Shown: positions 31,869 through 41,497 of the stretch, piece after piece
Layout of the letters: the number at the start of each line of letters is the position of its first letter
How positions within the stretch are numbered: the first letter of the stretch is position 1
Source of the DNA: Streptomyces netropsis
GTDB taxonomy: Bacteria > Actinomycetota > Actinomycetes > Streptomycetales > Streptomycetaceae
Length of the DNA stretch: 64,000 bases
Direction of reading: 5' to 3'
NCBI RefSeq assembly: GCF_014203545.1
Contig: NZ_JACHJG010000018.1
Coordinates: 62,001-126,000, forward strand
Position numbers and translations under genes: made by a program
The notes under the pieces: generated by a model
The model's input: only the letters and a program-made list of their open reading frames with translations
The model's database searches: none
What the model was told of the DNA's origin: nothing

Positions 31869-34088
31869 TCAGCCCTTGTCGAGATAGCGCTCCCGCTCCT
31901 TGTCCAGCAGGGCGTCCAACGCGGTCCGCAGCTCGGGCAGCCGCTCCAGCTCGGGGTCGGCGGTGACGATCGCGGTGGCCTCCTCGCGGGCGGCCGCGAT
32001 GACCTCCTCGTCGTCGATGACCGTGAGCATCCGCAGCGACGAGCGGACGCCGGACTGCGCCTGGCCGAGCACATCGCCCTCGCGGCGCTGCTCCAGGTCG
32101 ATCCGGGACAGCTCGAAGCCGTCCAGCGTGCCGGCGACGGCGGTCAGCCGGGCTCGCGCGGGGCTCGCCTCGGACGCCTCGCTGACCAGCAGGCAGAGCC
32201 CGGGGGCGGAGCCGCGGCCGACGCGGCCGCGCAGCTGGTGCAGCTGGGAGACGCCGAACCGGTCCGCGTCCATGATCACCATGACGGTGGAGTTCGGGAC
32301 GTTCACGCCGACCTCGATGACGGTCGTCGCGACCAGGACGTCCACCTCGCCCGCGGCGAAGCGGCGCATGACGTCGTCCTTCGCCTCGGGCTGCATCCGC
32401 CCGTGCAGCACCTCCACGCGCAGCCCGCCGAGCGGCCCCTTGGCGAGCTGCTCGGCGATGTCCAGGACCGCGAGCGGCGGTCGCTTCTCCGCCTCCGGCT
32501 CCTCGGCGGCCGCCTTCTTCTTCGGGGTGTCGCCCTCTCCCTGGGGCTCGTCCCCCAGGGTGTCGCCGATGCGCGGACACACCACGTACGCCTGATGTCC
32601 GCCCTCGACCTCCTCGCGCACCCGCTCCCAGGTGCGCGCCAGGAAGTGCGGCTTGTCCTTGGCGGGCACGACGTGGGTGGCGATGGGCGACCGGCCGGCG
32701 GGGAGCTGGTCGAGGACCGAGGTCTCCAGGTCGCCGAAGACGGTCATGGCGACGGTCCGCGGGATCGGGGTCGCGGTCATCACCAGCAGGTGCGGGGGCT
32801 GCTTGCCCTTGGAGCGCAGGGCGTCGCGCTGCTCGACGCCGAACCGGTGCTGCTCGTCCACGACCACCAGGCCGAGGTCGTGGAACTGGACCTTGTCCTC
32901 GATCAGCGCGTGCGTGCCGATGACGATCCCGGCCTCGCCGGTGACGAGGTCGAGCAGCGCGTGCCGGCGCGCGGCCGCGCCCATGGAGCCGGTGAGCAGC
33001 ACGACCTTGGTGCCCTGCTCGGCGCCGCCGAGCATGCCGCCCTCGGCCAGCTCGCCCATCATCTCGGTGATCGACCGGTGGTGCTGCTGGGCGAGCACCT
33101 CGGTGGGGGCGAGCATCGCGGCCTGGCCGCCCGCGTCCACGACGCCGAGCATGGCGCGCAGGGCGACCATCGTCTTCCCCGAGCCGACCTCGCCCTGGAG
33201 GAGGCGGTGCATGGGGTGCTCGGTGGCCAGGTCGTCGAAGATCTCCGCCGAGACCGTCCGCTGTCCGTCGGTCAGCGTGAAGGGCAGCTTCGCGTCGAAG
33301 GCGTCGAGCAGGCCGCCCGCCACGGGCTTGCGGGCCACGGCCGGGAGCTGGGCGTCGGTGTGGCGCCGGCGGGCGAGGGCGACCTGGAGCACGAAGGCCT
33401 CGTCCCACTTCAGCCGGGCCCGGGCGTCCTCGATGTCGGCCTTCGAAGCCGGCCGGTGGACCTTGCGGAACGCGTCCGCGAGGGGGGACAGGCCGCGTCC
33501 GTCGCGCAGCGCGGGGGGCAGCGGGTCGACGATGCCCTGCCAGGCGTCCGCCTCGAAGAGGTCCAGCAGGGTGTCGACGGCCTTGGTGAGCTTCCAGGAC
33601 TGGAACTGCTTGCACGCCGGGTAGATCGGCAGCAGCCGCCCGGCGAAGGACTCGGCGGCGTCCGCGCCGCTCTCGCGGTCCAGGAGTTCGTAGTCGGGGT
33701 GGAGCAGCTGCCGGGTGCGGTTGAAGACCGAGACCTTGCCCGCGAACATGCCGCGGCGGCCGGGCAGCAGCTCCTTCTCCCGCGCGTAGGCGCCGCGGCC
33801 GAAGAAGACCAGGGTCAACGAGCCGCTGCCGTCGGTGACCACGACCTCCAGGCGGACGCCCTTGCCGTGGTTGAAGGTCTTCATGGCGGCCTTGGCCACC
33901 TGGGCGACGACCGTGGCGTGCTCGTCGAGCGGCAGGTCGGCGAGCCGGGTCAGCTCGCCGCGCTCGGCGTAGCGGCGCGGGTAGTGGTGCAGCAGGTCGC
34001 CGACCGTGTGCAGGTCGAGGTGCTCGGCCATCACCTTCGCGGTGTTGCCGCCGAGGATTTTCTTCAGGGGTTCATCGAGCGCGGGCAC
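31869..34088 (-). CDS. recG: ATP-dependent DNA helicase RecG
   Basis: Fork-reversal and branch-migration helicase, 739 aa. An N-terminal wedge domain (HTVGDLLHHYPRRYAERGEL) is followed by the helicase core with Walker A GEVGSGKTMVALRAML, LAPTEVLAQQH, DEQHRFGVEQR in motif II, TATPIPRTVAM, and QLRGRVGRG in motif VI. GTG at 34088 (VPALDEPLKK) fits remembered homologues; a GTG six codons earlier (34106) has the better upstream GGGG and cannot be excluded. Between the FakA-like gene and rsmD, all read leftward. Confidence 0.95.
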   Translation of the reverse strand: MPALDEPLKKILGGNTAKVMAEHLDLHTVGDLLHHYPRRYAERGELTRLADLPLDEHATVVAQVAKAAMKTFNHGKGVRLEVVVTDGSGSLTLVFFGRGAYAREKELLPGRRGMFAGKVSVFNRTRQLLHPDYELLDRESGADAAESFAGRLLPIYPACKQFQSWKLTKAVDTLLDLFEADAWQGIVDPLPPALRDGRGLSPLADAFRKVHRPASKADIEDARARLKWDEAFVLQVALARRRHTDAQLPAVARKPVAGGLLDAFDAKLPFTLTDGQRTVSAEIFDDLATEHPMHRLLQGEVGSGKTMVALRAMLGVVDAGGQAAMLAPTEVLAQQHHRSITEMMGELAEGGMLGGAEQGTKVVLLTGSMGAAARRHALLDLVTGEAGIVIGTHALIEDKVQFHDLGLVVVDEQHRFGVEQRDALRSKGKQPPHLLVMTATPIPRTVAMTVFGDLETSVLDQLPAGRSPIATHVVPAKDKPHFLARTWERVREEVEGGHQAYVVCPRIGDTLGDEPQGEGDTPKKKAAAEEPEAEKRPPLAVLDIAEQLAKGPLGGLRVEVLHGRMQPEAKDDVMRRFAAGEVDVLVATTVIEVGVNVPNSTVMVIMDADRFGVSQLHQLRGRVGRGSAPGLCLLVSEASEASPARARLTAVAGTLDGFELSRIDLEQRREGDVLGQAQSGVRSSLRMLTVIDDEEVIAAAREEATAIVTADPELERLPELRTALDALLDKERERYLDKG

Positions 34089-34181
34089 GCGACCATTGGA
34101 CACCACCCCACTGACATCGCGGCGGCACGTCCGAGGAGTCGGGAGCTCCGGGGTGTCGTGCCCCTGCTCGTCGGGGTCGGC

Positions 34182-35843
34182 TCACTCCACCCCGATGAGC
34201 AGGGGCGCGGACTGCTGCCCGCCCCGGTAGACCACGGTGTCCACGGCCAGGTGACCGCCGCGTACGTGCCGTTCCAGGCGGTCCGCGACGGCGTCGGGGA
34301 CGTCCGCGCCGAGGACGAGGGTGACCATCTCGCCGCCCGCCGCGAGCATGCGGTCCAGGACGGTCTCGGCGGTGGCGGCCAGCTCCGCGCCGATGACGGC
34401 CACGTCGCCGTCGATCAGGCCGAGCACGTCCCCGGCCTGGCAGACGCCGGCCATGGTCCAGGACTGCCGCTCGGCGACGGCCAGTTCGGCGTAGCGGGTG
34501 GCGCCGGCGGCGGCGGTCATGGCCACGACGTCCTCGTCGAAGCGCCGGCCGGGTTCGTGGACGGCGAGGGCCGCGATGCCCTGGACCGCGGAGCGGGTGG
34601 GGATGAGGGCGACGCGGACGCCCTCGGTGCGTGCCTGTTCGGCGGCCGCGGCGGCGGTCTGCCGCAGTTCGGCGTCGTTGGGCAGCAGGACCACCTCGCG
34701 CGCGTGGGCGCGCCGGATCGCCTCGACCAGTTCCTCGCCGGCGGGCTGCTGCCCCGGCCGGGTCGCGACGACCGTCGCCCCGGCCTCGGCGCACAGCCCG
34801 GCCAGTCCCTCGCCGGGTACGACCGCGACGACGGCCCGCTGGGCGCGCTCGCGGGTGCGCGTCCGCTCCTCCTGGGCCGCTCCGAAGTGGGTGATCCGGA
34901 TCCGGTAGGGCCGGCCGGCCTCGACGCCGGCCTCCACGGCGGCCCCGGCGTCGTCGACGTGCACGTGGACGTTCCACAGTCCGTCCCCGCCGACGACGAC
35001 GAGCGATTCACCGAGGGCGTCGAGCCGGGTGCGCAGCCGTGCGACGGCGGCGTCGTCCGCCTCCAGCAGGTAGATCACCTCGTAGGAGGGTTCGGCGCCG
35101 TCTCCGAGGTCGGCGGAGCAGCTCTCGGTCCGCCACGCGCGCGTGGCGGACGTTTCGGCGACGGCGTCACCCTGGGCGGGCTGTCCCGTCGTCTCCCCCG
35201 CCAGCGCCCGCGTCAGCGCGCCCAGCACCTCGACCAGGCCGAGTCCGCCCGCGTCCACGACCCCGGCGCGGCCGAGGACCTCCAGCTGTCCGGGGGTGGC
35301 CGCGAGGGCGGTGCGGGCCGCGTCGTACGCGGCCCGGGCCACGGCGGCGCCGTCGCCCGGGGCGTGCGCGGCCCCGTCGGCGGCGGCCGCCGCGACCGTC
35401 AGGACCGTGCCCTCCACGGGCCGGGCCACGCCCTCGTAGGCGGACTCCACCGCGCGCCGCAGGGCCCGCCGCAGCCGCTCGGCGTCGTCGGTGCGGGGCG
35501 AGGTCCCGGCGTCGCCCGTCAGGACCTCCGCCATGCCGCGCAGCAGCTGCGCGAGGATCGTCCCGGAGTTGCCGCGCGCTCCTATCAGCGCGCCGTGCGC
35601 CATGGCCCGGACGGTGTCGGGGAAGGCGGGGGGCGACGCGGGCTCCGTCGTGGCGTGGCCGTGGAAGACGTCGTCGACGGCGCGGGCGGCTGATTCGACG
35701 GTCAGGTAGAGGTTGGTGCCGGTGTCGCCGTCCGCGACCGGATAGACGTTGATCGCGTCGATCTCCTCGCGGGCCCGGCCGAGCGCGTCGAGTGCCAGGG
35801 CGCACCAGGCACGCACCGCGTCGGCGTCCAGCTTGTGCGACAC
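34182..35843 (-). CDS. DAK2-domain kinase of the FakA/YloV family
   Basis: A 553-aa protein, the length of B. subtilis YloV. The N-terminal DAK2 kinase domain has NVYPVADGDTGTNLYLTVES with metal-binding aspartates and GARGNSGTILAQLLRGMAEVL. The C-terminal half resembles the FakA middle and C-terminal domains (VIYLLEADDAAVARLRTRLD, VLIPTRSAVQGIAAL-like). FakA phosphorylates fatty acids bound to FakB, and a similar role is likely. GTG at 35843 is fixed by GGAGG six bases upstream. The rpmB-yloV-recG neighbourhood is conserved widely. Confidence 0.88.
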   Translation of the reverse strand: MSHKLDADAVRAWCALALDALGRAREEIDAINVYPVADGDTGTNLYLTVESAARAVDDVFHGHATTEPASPPAFPDTVRAMAHGALIGARGNSGTILAQLLRGMAEVLTGDAGTSPRTDDAERLRRALRRAVESAYEGVARPVEGTVLTVAAAAADGAAHAPGDGAAVARAAYDAARTALAATPGQLEVLGRAGVVDAGGLGLVEVLGALTRALAGETTGQPAQGDAVAETSATRAWRTESCSADLGDGAEPSYEVIYLLEADDAAVARLRTRLDALGESLVVVGGDGLWNVHVHVDDAGAAVEAGVEAGRPYRIRITHFGAAQEERTRTRERAQRAVVAVVPGEGLAGLCAEAGATVVATRPGQQPAGEELVEAIRRAHAREVVLLPNDAELRQTAAAAAEQARTEGVRVALIPTRSAVQGIAALAVHEPGRRFDEDVVAMTAAAGATRYAELAVAERQSWTMAGVCQAGDVLGLIDGDVAVIGAELAATAETVLDRMLAAGGEMVTLVLGADVPDAVADRLERHVRGGHLAVDTVVYRGGQQSAPLLIGVE

Positions 35844-36039
35844 CTGTGTCCTCCTCGGACTCCTGGGGGCTGTGGCAATGCTGGGCAGGTTAGTCCGTGG
35901 GGTGGCCCGATGGGACCCTGACCAGCCGGGTCGGGGTTCCGTCGGGGCCGGAGCGGGCGGCCCGGGGCGGCCGGGCGGGTGCGGGGGCGTTCGTGGTAGT
36001 TTCGTTGAACGGGAGCGGCCGTTGTATGCTGCTCCGGTT

Positions 36040-36157
36040 GCCTGATGAGAATCAGGCCATCCCTTCCTGGCACTGCCGGTCATCGACTTCCTTCAGACTT
36101 CGATCTCGGCTTGCCGGGATTTCACCGTAAGAGCATCTGAAGTCTTTGGAGTGACCC
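36040..36157 (+). promoter_or_regulatory. Structured leader of rpmB
   Basis: GCCTGAT (36040-36046), loop GAGA, ATCAGGC (36051-36057) forms a perfect hairpin. AGACTTC (36095-36101) can pair with GAAGTCT (36139-36145), next to the ribosome-binding GGAG, enclosing a CGGC-TT-GCCG hairpin. The leader could control rpmB translation. Confidence 0.45.
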
Positions 36158-36343
36158 GTGGCTGCCAACTGCGACGTCTGCGGCAAGGGGCCGGGCTTCG
36201 GCAACGCTATTTCGCACTCGCACCGCCGTACCCCCCGCCGTTGGAACCCCAACATCCAGCGGGTGCGTGCAGTGGTCGGGAGCACGCCGAAGCGGCTCAA
36301 CGTCTGCACCTCGTGCATCAAGGCCGGCAAGGTCTCGCGCTAG
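36158..36343 (+). CDS. rpmB: 50S ribosomal protein L28
   Basis: A 61-aa protein. CDVCGKGPGFGNAISHSHRR and LNVCTSCIKAGKVSR give two CxxC pairs, so it is the zinc-containing form. The GTG start follows TTTGGAG. It is the only plus-strand gene between the FakA-like gene and thiD, has its own structured leader, and is followed by an isolated CRISPR-like repeat and then an intrinsic terminator. Confidence 0.96.
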   Translation: MAANCDVCGKGPGFGNAISHSHRRTPRRWNPNIQRVRAVVGSTPKRLNVCTSCIKAGKVSR

Positions 36344-36349
36344 CGAGTG

Positions 36350-36378
36350 GTCCTCCCCGCGCAAGCGGGGGTGAGCCG
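36350..36378 (+). repeat. Isolated type I-E-like CRISPR repeat unit
   Basis: A 29-base unit beginning GTCCTCCCCGCGCAAGCGGG and ending in GGTGAGCCG matches the form I recall for streptomycete type I-E repeats, including the CCCCGC-GCAA-GCGGGG hairpin. No second copy occurs at the expected 61-base spacing and no cas gene is in the window. It lies seven bases after the rpmB stop. Confidence 0.6.
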
Positions 36379-36430
36379 GTCTCGCAATGACGTTTACGTC
36401 GTGGCGCAGCCCCCTCCGGTTGCCTGAAAT

Positions 36431-36461
36431 ACCGGTCCATCTCACGATGGGCCGGTTTTTC
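36431..36461 (+). terminator. Intrinsic terminator of rpmB
   Basis: ACCGGTCCATC pairs with GATGGGCCGGT (one G-U pair), loop TCAC, directly followed by TTTT. Confidence 0.9.
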
Positions 36462-36526
36462 GCATGTCCGGGGACCTTTCGCGTACGGAACACCCCGGAG
36501 GGGCCCCGCACGCTGCTGTGTCCTTG

Positions 36527-37339
36527 TCAGCCCCGTCGGTCCCGGAACCGCCACCCGTGGTCCACCGGTCCGATGCCGCCGCCGAGCGGGAAGCCGGCCG
36601 CGATGGCGCCGGTGACGTAGTCCTTGGCGTCGGCCACCGCCTCCGGCACCGAGCGTCCCTGCGCCAGTCGCGCCGCGATGGCGCTCGCCAGGGTGCAGCC
36701 GGTGCCGTGGGTGTGGCGGTTGTCGTGGCGCACGGCCCGCAGCCAGTGTTCCTCGGTGCCGTCGGTCAGCAGGTCGACGGCGTCACCCGCCAGATGACCG
36801 CCCTTGATCAGCGCCCAGCGCGGCCCGTAGGAGAGCACCGCGTCGGCCGCCCGCCGCAGATCGGCCTCCGTGCTCACGCGTACACCGGTGAGCCAGGCGA
36901 CCTCGTCCAGATTGGGGGTGGCGACCGTGGCGGTCGGCAGCAGCTTCGTACGGACCGCGTCGAGCGCGGAGGCGGCGAGCAGCGCGTCGCCGTGCTTGGA
37001 GACGCCCACCGGGTCGACGACCACGGGTGCCCCGTACCGGGCGCCGACCTCGGCGAGCAGTCCCGCGACGGTCTCCACCAGTTCCACCGAGGCGAGCATG
37101 CCGGTCTTGACGGCCTGGACGCCGATGTCGTCGACCACACTGCGGAACTGGGCCCGTACGGCCTCGGCCGGCAGCTCCCACGCCCCCTGGACGCCCCGGG
37201 AGTTCTGGGCGGTGACGGCGGTGAGCACGCTCATGCCGTGCACGCCGAGGGCGAGCATCGTCTTCAGATCGGCCTGGATGCCCGCACCGCCGCCGGAGTC
37301 GGAGCCGGCGACGGTCAGGACGCGTGGAGGTATGCCCAT
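36527..37339 (-). CDS. thiD: Hydroxymethylpyrimidine/phosphomethylpyrimidine kinase
   Basis: Makes HMP-diphosphate for thiamine synthesis. 270 aa, ribokinase-like fold. RVLTVAGSDSGGGAGIQADL is the ThiD N-terminal signature, VVVDPVGVSKHGDALL the middle, and HTHGTGCTLASAIAA the anion-hole and catalytic region. ATG at 37339; the open frame upstream belongs to the reverse frame of thiL. Both thiamine genes are read leftward, thiL first, 26 bases apart. I see no TPP riboswitch nearby. Confidence 0.95.
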   Translation of the reverse strand: MGIPPRVLTVAGSDSGGGAGIQADLKTMLALGVHGMSVLTAVTAQNSRGVQGAWELPAEAVRAQFRSVVDDIGVQAVKTGMLASVELVETVAGLLAEVGARYGAPVVVDPVGVSKHGDALLAASALDAVRTKLLPTATVATPNLDEVAWLTGVRVSTEADLRRAADAVLSYGPRWALIKGGHLAGDAVDLLTDGTEEHWLRAVRHDNRHTHGTGCTLASAIAARLAQGRSVPEAVADAKDYVTGAIAAGFPLGGGIGPVDHGWRFRDRRG

Positions 37340-37365
37340 GGGGCCGAATCTACAGGCCCCCTCCG

Positions 37366-38337
37366 CTACTCCTCGGGCTCCATGTCGCCGAAGTGGTCCC
37401 AGCCGCCCGCCTTGTCCCACGGGGCACCGTCGACGGTCACCTGCGGCAGGGCGGAGGGGTTGACCACCTCGCCGATCACCTTCCAGCGGGCGGGGAGCTT
37501 CACGTCCGGCGGGAAGGTCGCCACGATCGCGTGGTCCTCTCCCCCGGTCAGCACCCACTGCAACGGGTCGACGCCGACGGCCTGCCCGATGTCGGACATC
37601 TGCGTCGGTACGTCGATCGCGGCCGTGCGCAGATCGATGCGGACCTTGCTGGCCTCGGCGATGTGCCCGAGGTCGGCGATGAGGCCGTCGCTGATGTCGG
37701 TCATCGCGGTGGCGCCGAGGGCGGCCGCCGCGGGGCCGGCGTGGTACGGCGGCTCGGGCCGCCGGTGGGCCTCGACGAAGGCCCGCGGGGAGCGGAAGCC
37801 GCGGGAGAGCACCGCGTGCCCGGCCGCGGACCAGCCCAGCCAGCCCGTGACGGCGACGACGTCGCCCGCCTGGGCGCCGGACCGGGTGACCGGCTCGTGG
37901 TTGCGCAGATCGCCCAGCGCCGTGATGGCGACGGTGATCGTCTCGCCGCGCACCACGTCCCCGCCGACCACGGCCGCGCCCGCGACCTGACACTCGTCGC
38001 GGATGCCGTCCATCAGCTCGGTCGGCCAGGTGACGGGAAGTTCGGCGGGCACGACGAGGCCGAGCAGGATCGCGGTGGGCACCGCGCCCATGGCGGCGAT
38101 GTCGGCGAGGTTCTGCGCCGCGGCCTTGCGCCCGACGTCGTAGGCGGTGGACCAGTCGCGGCGGAAGTGCCGCCCTTCCAGGAGTACGTCCGTGCTGGCC
38201 ACGACCCTCCGGTCGGGGGCTGCGACCACCGCGGCATCGTCACCCGGCCCGAGTCGGACCGCCGGGGTGGTGGTGAGCCGGGAAGTAAGCTCTCTGATGA
38301 GCCCGAACTCCCCCAACTCGCCCACGGTGCCTTTCAC
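37366..38337 (-). CDS. thiL: Thiamine-monophosphate kinase
   Basis: Phosphorylates thiamine monophosphate to thiamine diphosphate. 323 aa. VRLGPGDDAAVVAAPDRRVVAS and STDVLLEGRHFRRDW are the metal- and ATP-binding motifs of the AIRS-like fold, and MTDISDGLIADLGHIAEAS and LTGGEDHAIVATF are also conserved. GTG at 38337 is fixed by GAGGAG four bases upstream. Divergent from the small Lrp-type gene. Confidence 0.95.
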   Translation of the reverse strand: MKGTVGELGEFGLIRELTSRLTTTPAVRLGPGDDAAVVAAPDRRVVASTDVLLEGRHFRRDWSTAYDVGRKAAAQNLADIAAMGAVPTAILLGLVVPAELPVTWPTELMDGIRDECQVAGAAVVGGDVVRGETITVAITALGDLRNHEPVTRSGAQAGDVVAVTGWLGWSAAGHAVLSRGFRSPRAFVEAHRRPEPPYHAGPAAAALGATAMTDISDGLIADLGHIAEASKVRIDLRTAAIDVPTQMSDIGQAVGVDPLQWVLTGGEDHAIVATFPPDVKLPARWKVIGEVVNPSALPQVTVDGAPWDKAGGWDHFGDMEPEE

Positions 38338-38483
38338 TGAGCTCCTCCTCGGAGTGTCGGTTGCCCTGTTCGTGACGTGTCCCGCGCCGCGCAGGCCGCG
38401 CGGGTCTCCCCGCACCGTGCGACGACGCGGTACCGTGGCGTCTCTTCTCCCCACATGATCCTCGAAGCCGCCCTGGAGGTTCC

Positions 38484-38717
38484 GTGGTACAGGCGTACAT
38501 CCTGATCCAGACCGAGGTCGGCAAAGCGTCGACCGTGGCCGAAGTCATCGCAAAGATCCCGGGGGTGATCCAGGCCGAGGACGTGACCGGACCGTACGAC
38601 GTCATCGTGCGCGCCCAGGCCGACACCGTGGACGAACTCGGCCGGATGGTGGTCGCGAAGGTGCAGCAGGTGGACGGCATCACCCGCACACTGACCTGCC
38701 CGGTCGTCCATCTGTAG
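38484..38717 (+). CDS. Stand-alone Lrp/AsnC ligand-binding (RAM) domain protein
   Basis: A 77-aa protein comprising only the alpha-beta ligand-binding domain of Lrp/AsnC regulators, with no helix-turn-helix. VQAYILIQTEVGKASTVAEV and GPYDVIVRAQADTVDELGRM show the fold. Such single-domain proteins may bind amino acids and combine with full-length Lrp proteins. GTG start after GGAGGTTCC. Followed closely by the DUF3515 lipoprotein gene. Confidence 0.88.
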   Translation: MVQAYILIQTEVGKASTVAEVIAKIPGVIQAEDVTGPYDVIVRAQADTVDELGRMVVAKVQQVDGITRTLTCPVVHL

Positions 38718-38737
38718 CTCCCCCGTATGCTCGGCCG

Positions 38738-39241
38738 GTGAAGTCATCGCTCCGCCGGCCCCTCGGCCTGTCCGCTGTCGCCGTGCTGTGCGCGGCCGTT
38801 GGCTGCTCATCCACGGACGACGCGGCGGGCCTTGCGGTTCCCACGCCCTCGGCGCGGGAGGCCAAGCTCTGCCGGGCACTGCACGAGGAACTGCCCGAAA
38901 CCGTGGACGGGCACGAGCGGCGTGCCGCCGAACCCGTCTCGGACTTCACGGCCGTGTGGGGCACGCCCGCGATCGCGCTGCGGTGCGGGGTGGGCCGCCC
39001 CAAGATCCTTACGCCCGGCTCCGAACACTACAACCCCACCGCGGACTCGGTGGAGATCGACGGCGTCGGGTGGCTGCCGGAAAGACAGCCGGACGGCAGC
39101 ATCCGCTGCACGACCACGCTGCGGACGGCGTGGGTGGAGGTCACCCTGCCGAAGAAATACGTCGGCGACGCCGGCGACGTCAGTGCGCTCACCGACTTCG
39201 CCGACGCCGTCAAGAAGACGATTCCCGAGGGCGTCGTCTGA
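38738..39241 (+). CDS. DUF3515-family lipoprotein
   Basis: A 167-aa exported protein. The signal peptide LGLSAVAVLCAAVGC ends in a lipobox-like AVGC, with cysteine 23 as the likely lipidated residue. The remainder (LCRALHEELPETVDGHERR, WGTPAIALRCGVGRP, GVGWLPER) fits the actinobacterial DUF3515 family, of unknown function. Start GTG at 38738. Located 20 bases after the Lrp-like gene, probably co-transcribed, and convergent with ddl across a bidirectional terminator. Confidence 0.85.
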   Translation: MKSSLRRPLGLSAVAVLCAAVGCSSTDDAAGLAVPTPSAREAKLCRALHEELPETVDGHERRAAEPVSDFTAVWGTPAIALRCGVGRPKILTPGSEHYNPTADSVEIDGVGWLPERQPDGSIRCTTTLRTAWVEVTLPKKYVGDAGDVSALTDFADAVKKTIPEGVV

Positions 39242-39253
39242 GAATGCGGGCCG

Positions 39254-39284
39254 AGCGGGCCGGTCGTCCCACGACCGGCCCGCT
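39254..39284. terminator. Bidirectional terminator, DUF3515 gene / ddl
   Basis: AGCGGGCCGGTCGT (39254-39267) pairs perfectly with ACGACCGGCCCGCT (39271-39284), loop CCC, between convergent genes. Confidence 0.8.
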
Positions 39285-39294
39285 TCGTGTGTCG

Positions 39295-40449
<1,155 letters not shown>

Positions 40450-40495
40450 ATCGCGTCGAGAGTACCTCGTGGTCCGCCGGGTGCAATCCAGCGCT

Positions 40496-41497
40496 TCAGT
40501 GTCGCTCGGGCTTGGCGCTGCGCGACATGAGCTCCTTGAGGGCCACCAGCGGCGGCTTGCCCTCGTGCACGATGTCCACGACCGTCTCGGTGATCGGCAT
40601 GTCGACGTCGTGGCGTCGGGCCAGATCCAGCACGGATTCGCAGGACTTGACGCCTTCGGCGGTCTGCTTGGTGACCGCGATGGTCTCGGCGAGGGTCATG
40701 CCGCGGCCGAGGTTGGTGCCGAAGGTGTGGTTGCGCGAGAGCGGCGAGGAACACGTGGCGACGAGGTCGCCCATGCCGGCCAGTCCGGCGAAGGTGTGCG
40801 CGTCGGCACCCATCGCGAGGCCCAGCCGGGTCGTCTCGGCCAGCCCGCGGGTGATGAGCGACGCCTTGGCGTTGTCGCCGAGGCCCATGCCGTCGGCGAT
40901 GCCCACGGCGAGCGCGATGACGTTCTTCACGGCGCCGCCGAGCTCACAGCCGACCACGTCGGTGTTGGTGTACGGGCGGAAGTACGGGGTGTGGCAGGCG
41001 GCCTGGAGCCGCTTGGCCACGGACTCGTCGCGGCAGGCGACGACGGCCGCGGCGGGCTGCCGGGCGGCGATCTCCCGGGCGAGGTTGGGGCCGGTGAGGA
41101 CCGCGACCTGGTCGGCGGAGACCTTGGCGACCTCCTCGATCACCTCGCTCATCCGCTTGGCCGTGCCCAGTTCGACGCCCTTCATCAGGGAGACGAGCAC
41201 GGTGTCGGCGGGCAGCAGGGGCGCCCACTCGGCGAGATTGCCGCGCAGTGTCTGGGACGGCACGGCCAGCACGGTGAACTGTGCGCCGTCGGCCGCCTCG
41301 GCGGGGTCGGTGGTGGCCCGGACCGAGGCGGGCAGCTCGATGCCCGGGAGGTAGTCGGGGTTGGTGCGGCCGGTGTTGACGGCGTCCACGAGGGCGGCGC
41401 GTCGGCCCCACATGGTCACCTCGCAGCCGGCGTCCGCGAGGACCATCGCGAAGGCCGTGCCCCAGGAGCCGGTGCCGTAGACGGCGCAGCGCGTCAC
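40496..41497 (-). CDS. gpsA: Glycerol-3-phosphate dehydrogenase [NAD(P)+]
   Basis: Reduces dihydroxyacetone phosphate to sn-glycerol 3-phosphate for phospholipid synthesis. 333 aa. AVYGTGSWGTAFAMVLADAG is the dinucleotide-binding loop, GCELGGAVKNVIALAVGIADG holds the catalytic lysine, and GMGDLVATCSSPLSRNHTFG is conserved. The GTG at 41497 overlaps the stop of the upstream acyltransferase gene (GTGA), so the two lipid genes are translationally coupled. Confidence 0.96.
   Translation of the reverse strand: MTRCAVYGTGSWGTAFAMVLADAGCEVTMWGRRAALVDAVNTGRTNPDYLPGIELPASVRATTDPAEAADGAQFTVLAVPSQTLRGNLAEWAPLLPADTVLVSLMKGVELGTAKRMSEVIEEVAKVSADQVAVLTGPNLAREIAARQPAAAVVACRDESVAKRLQAACHTPYFRPYTNTDVVGCELGGAVKNVIALAVGIADGMGLGDNAKASLITRGLAETTRLGLAMGADAHTFAGLAGMGDLVATCSSPLSRNHTFGTNLGRGMTLAETIAVTKQTAEGVKSCESVLDLARRHDVDMPITETVVDIVHEGKPPLVALKELMSRSAKPERH

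Noticed and set aside
36005..36030. TTGAAC with TATGCT as rpmB promoter
   Set aside because: The spacer would be only 14 bases; kept out of the annotation though the region must contain the promoter.
36343..36440. CRISPR array
   Set aside because: Only one repeat-like unit; no second repeat at spacer distance and no cas genes, so it is reported as an isolated repeat.
36344..37365. TPP riboswitch for thiD/thiL
   Set aside because: No CUGAGA-type or ACC-GAUC-like conserved boxes upstream of thiL or thiD, and the genes have ordinary short leaders.
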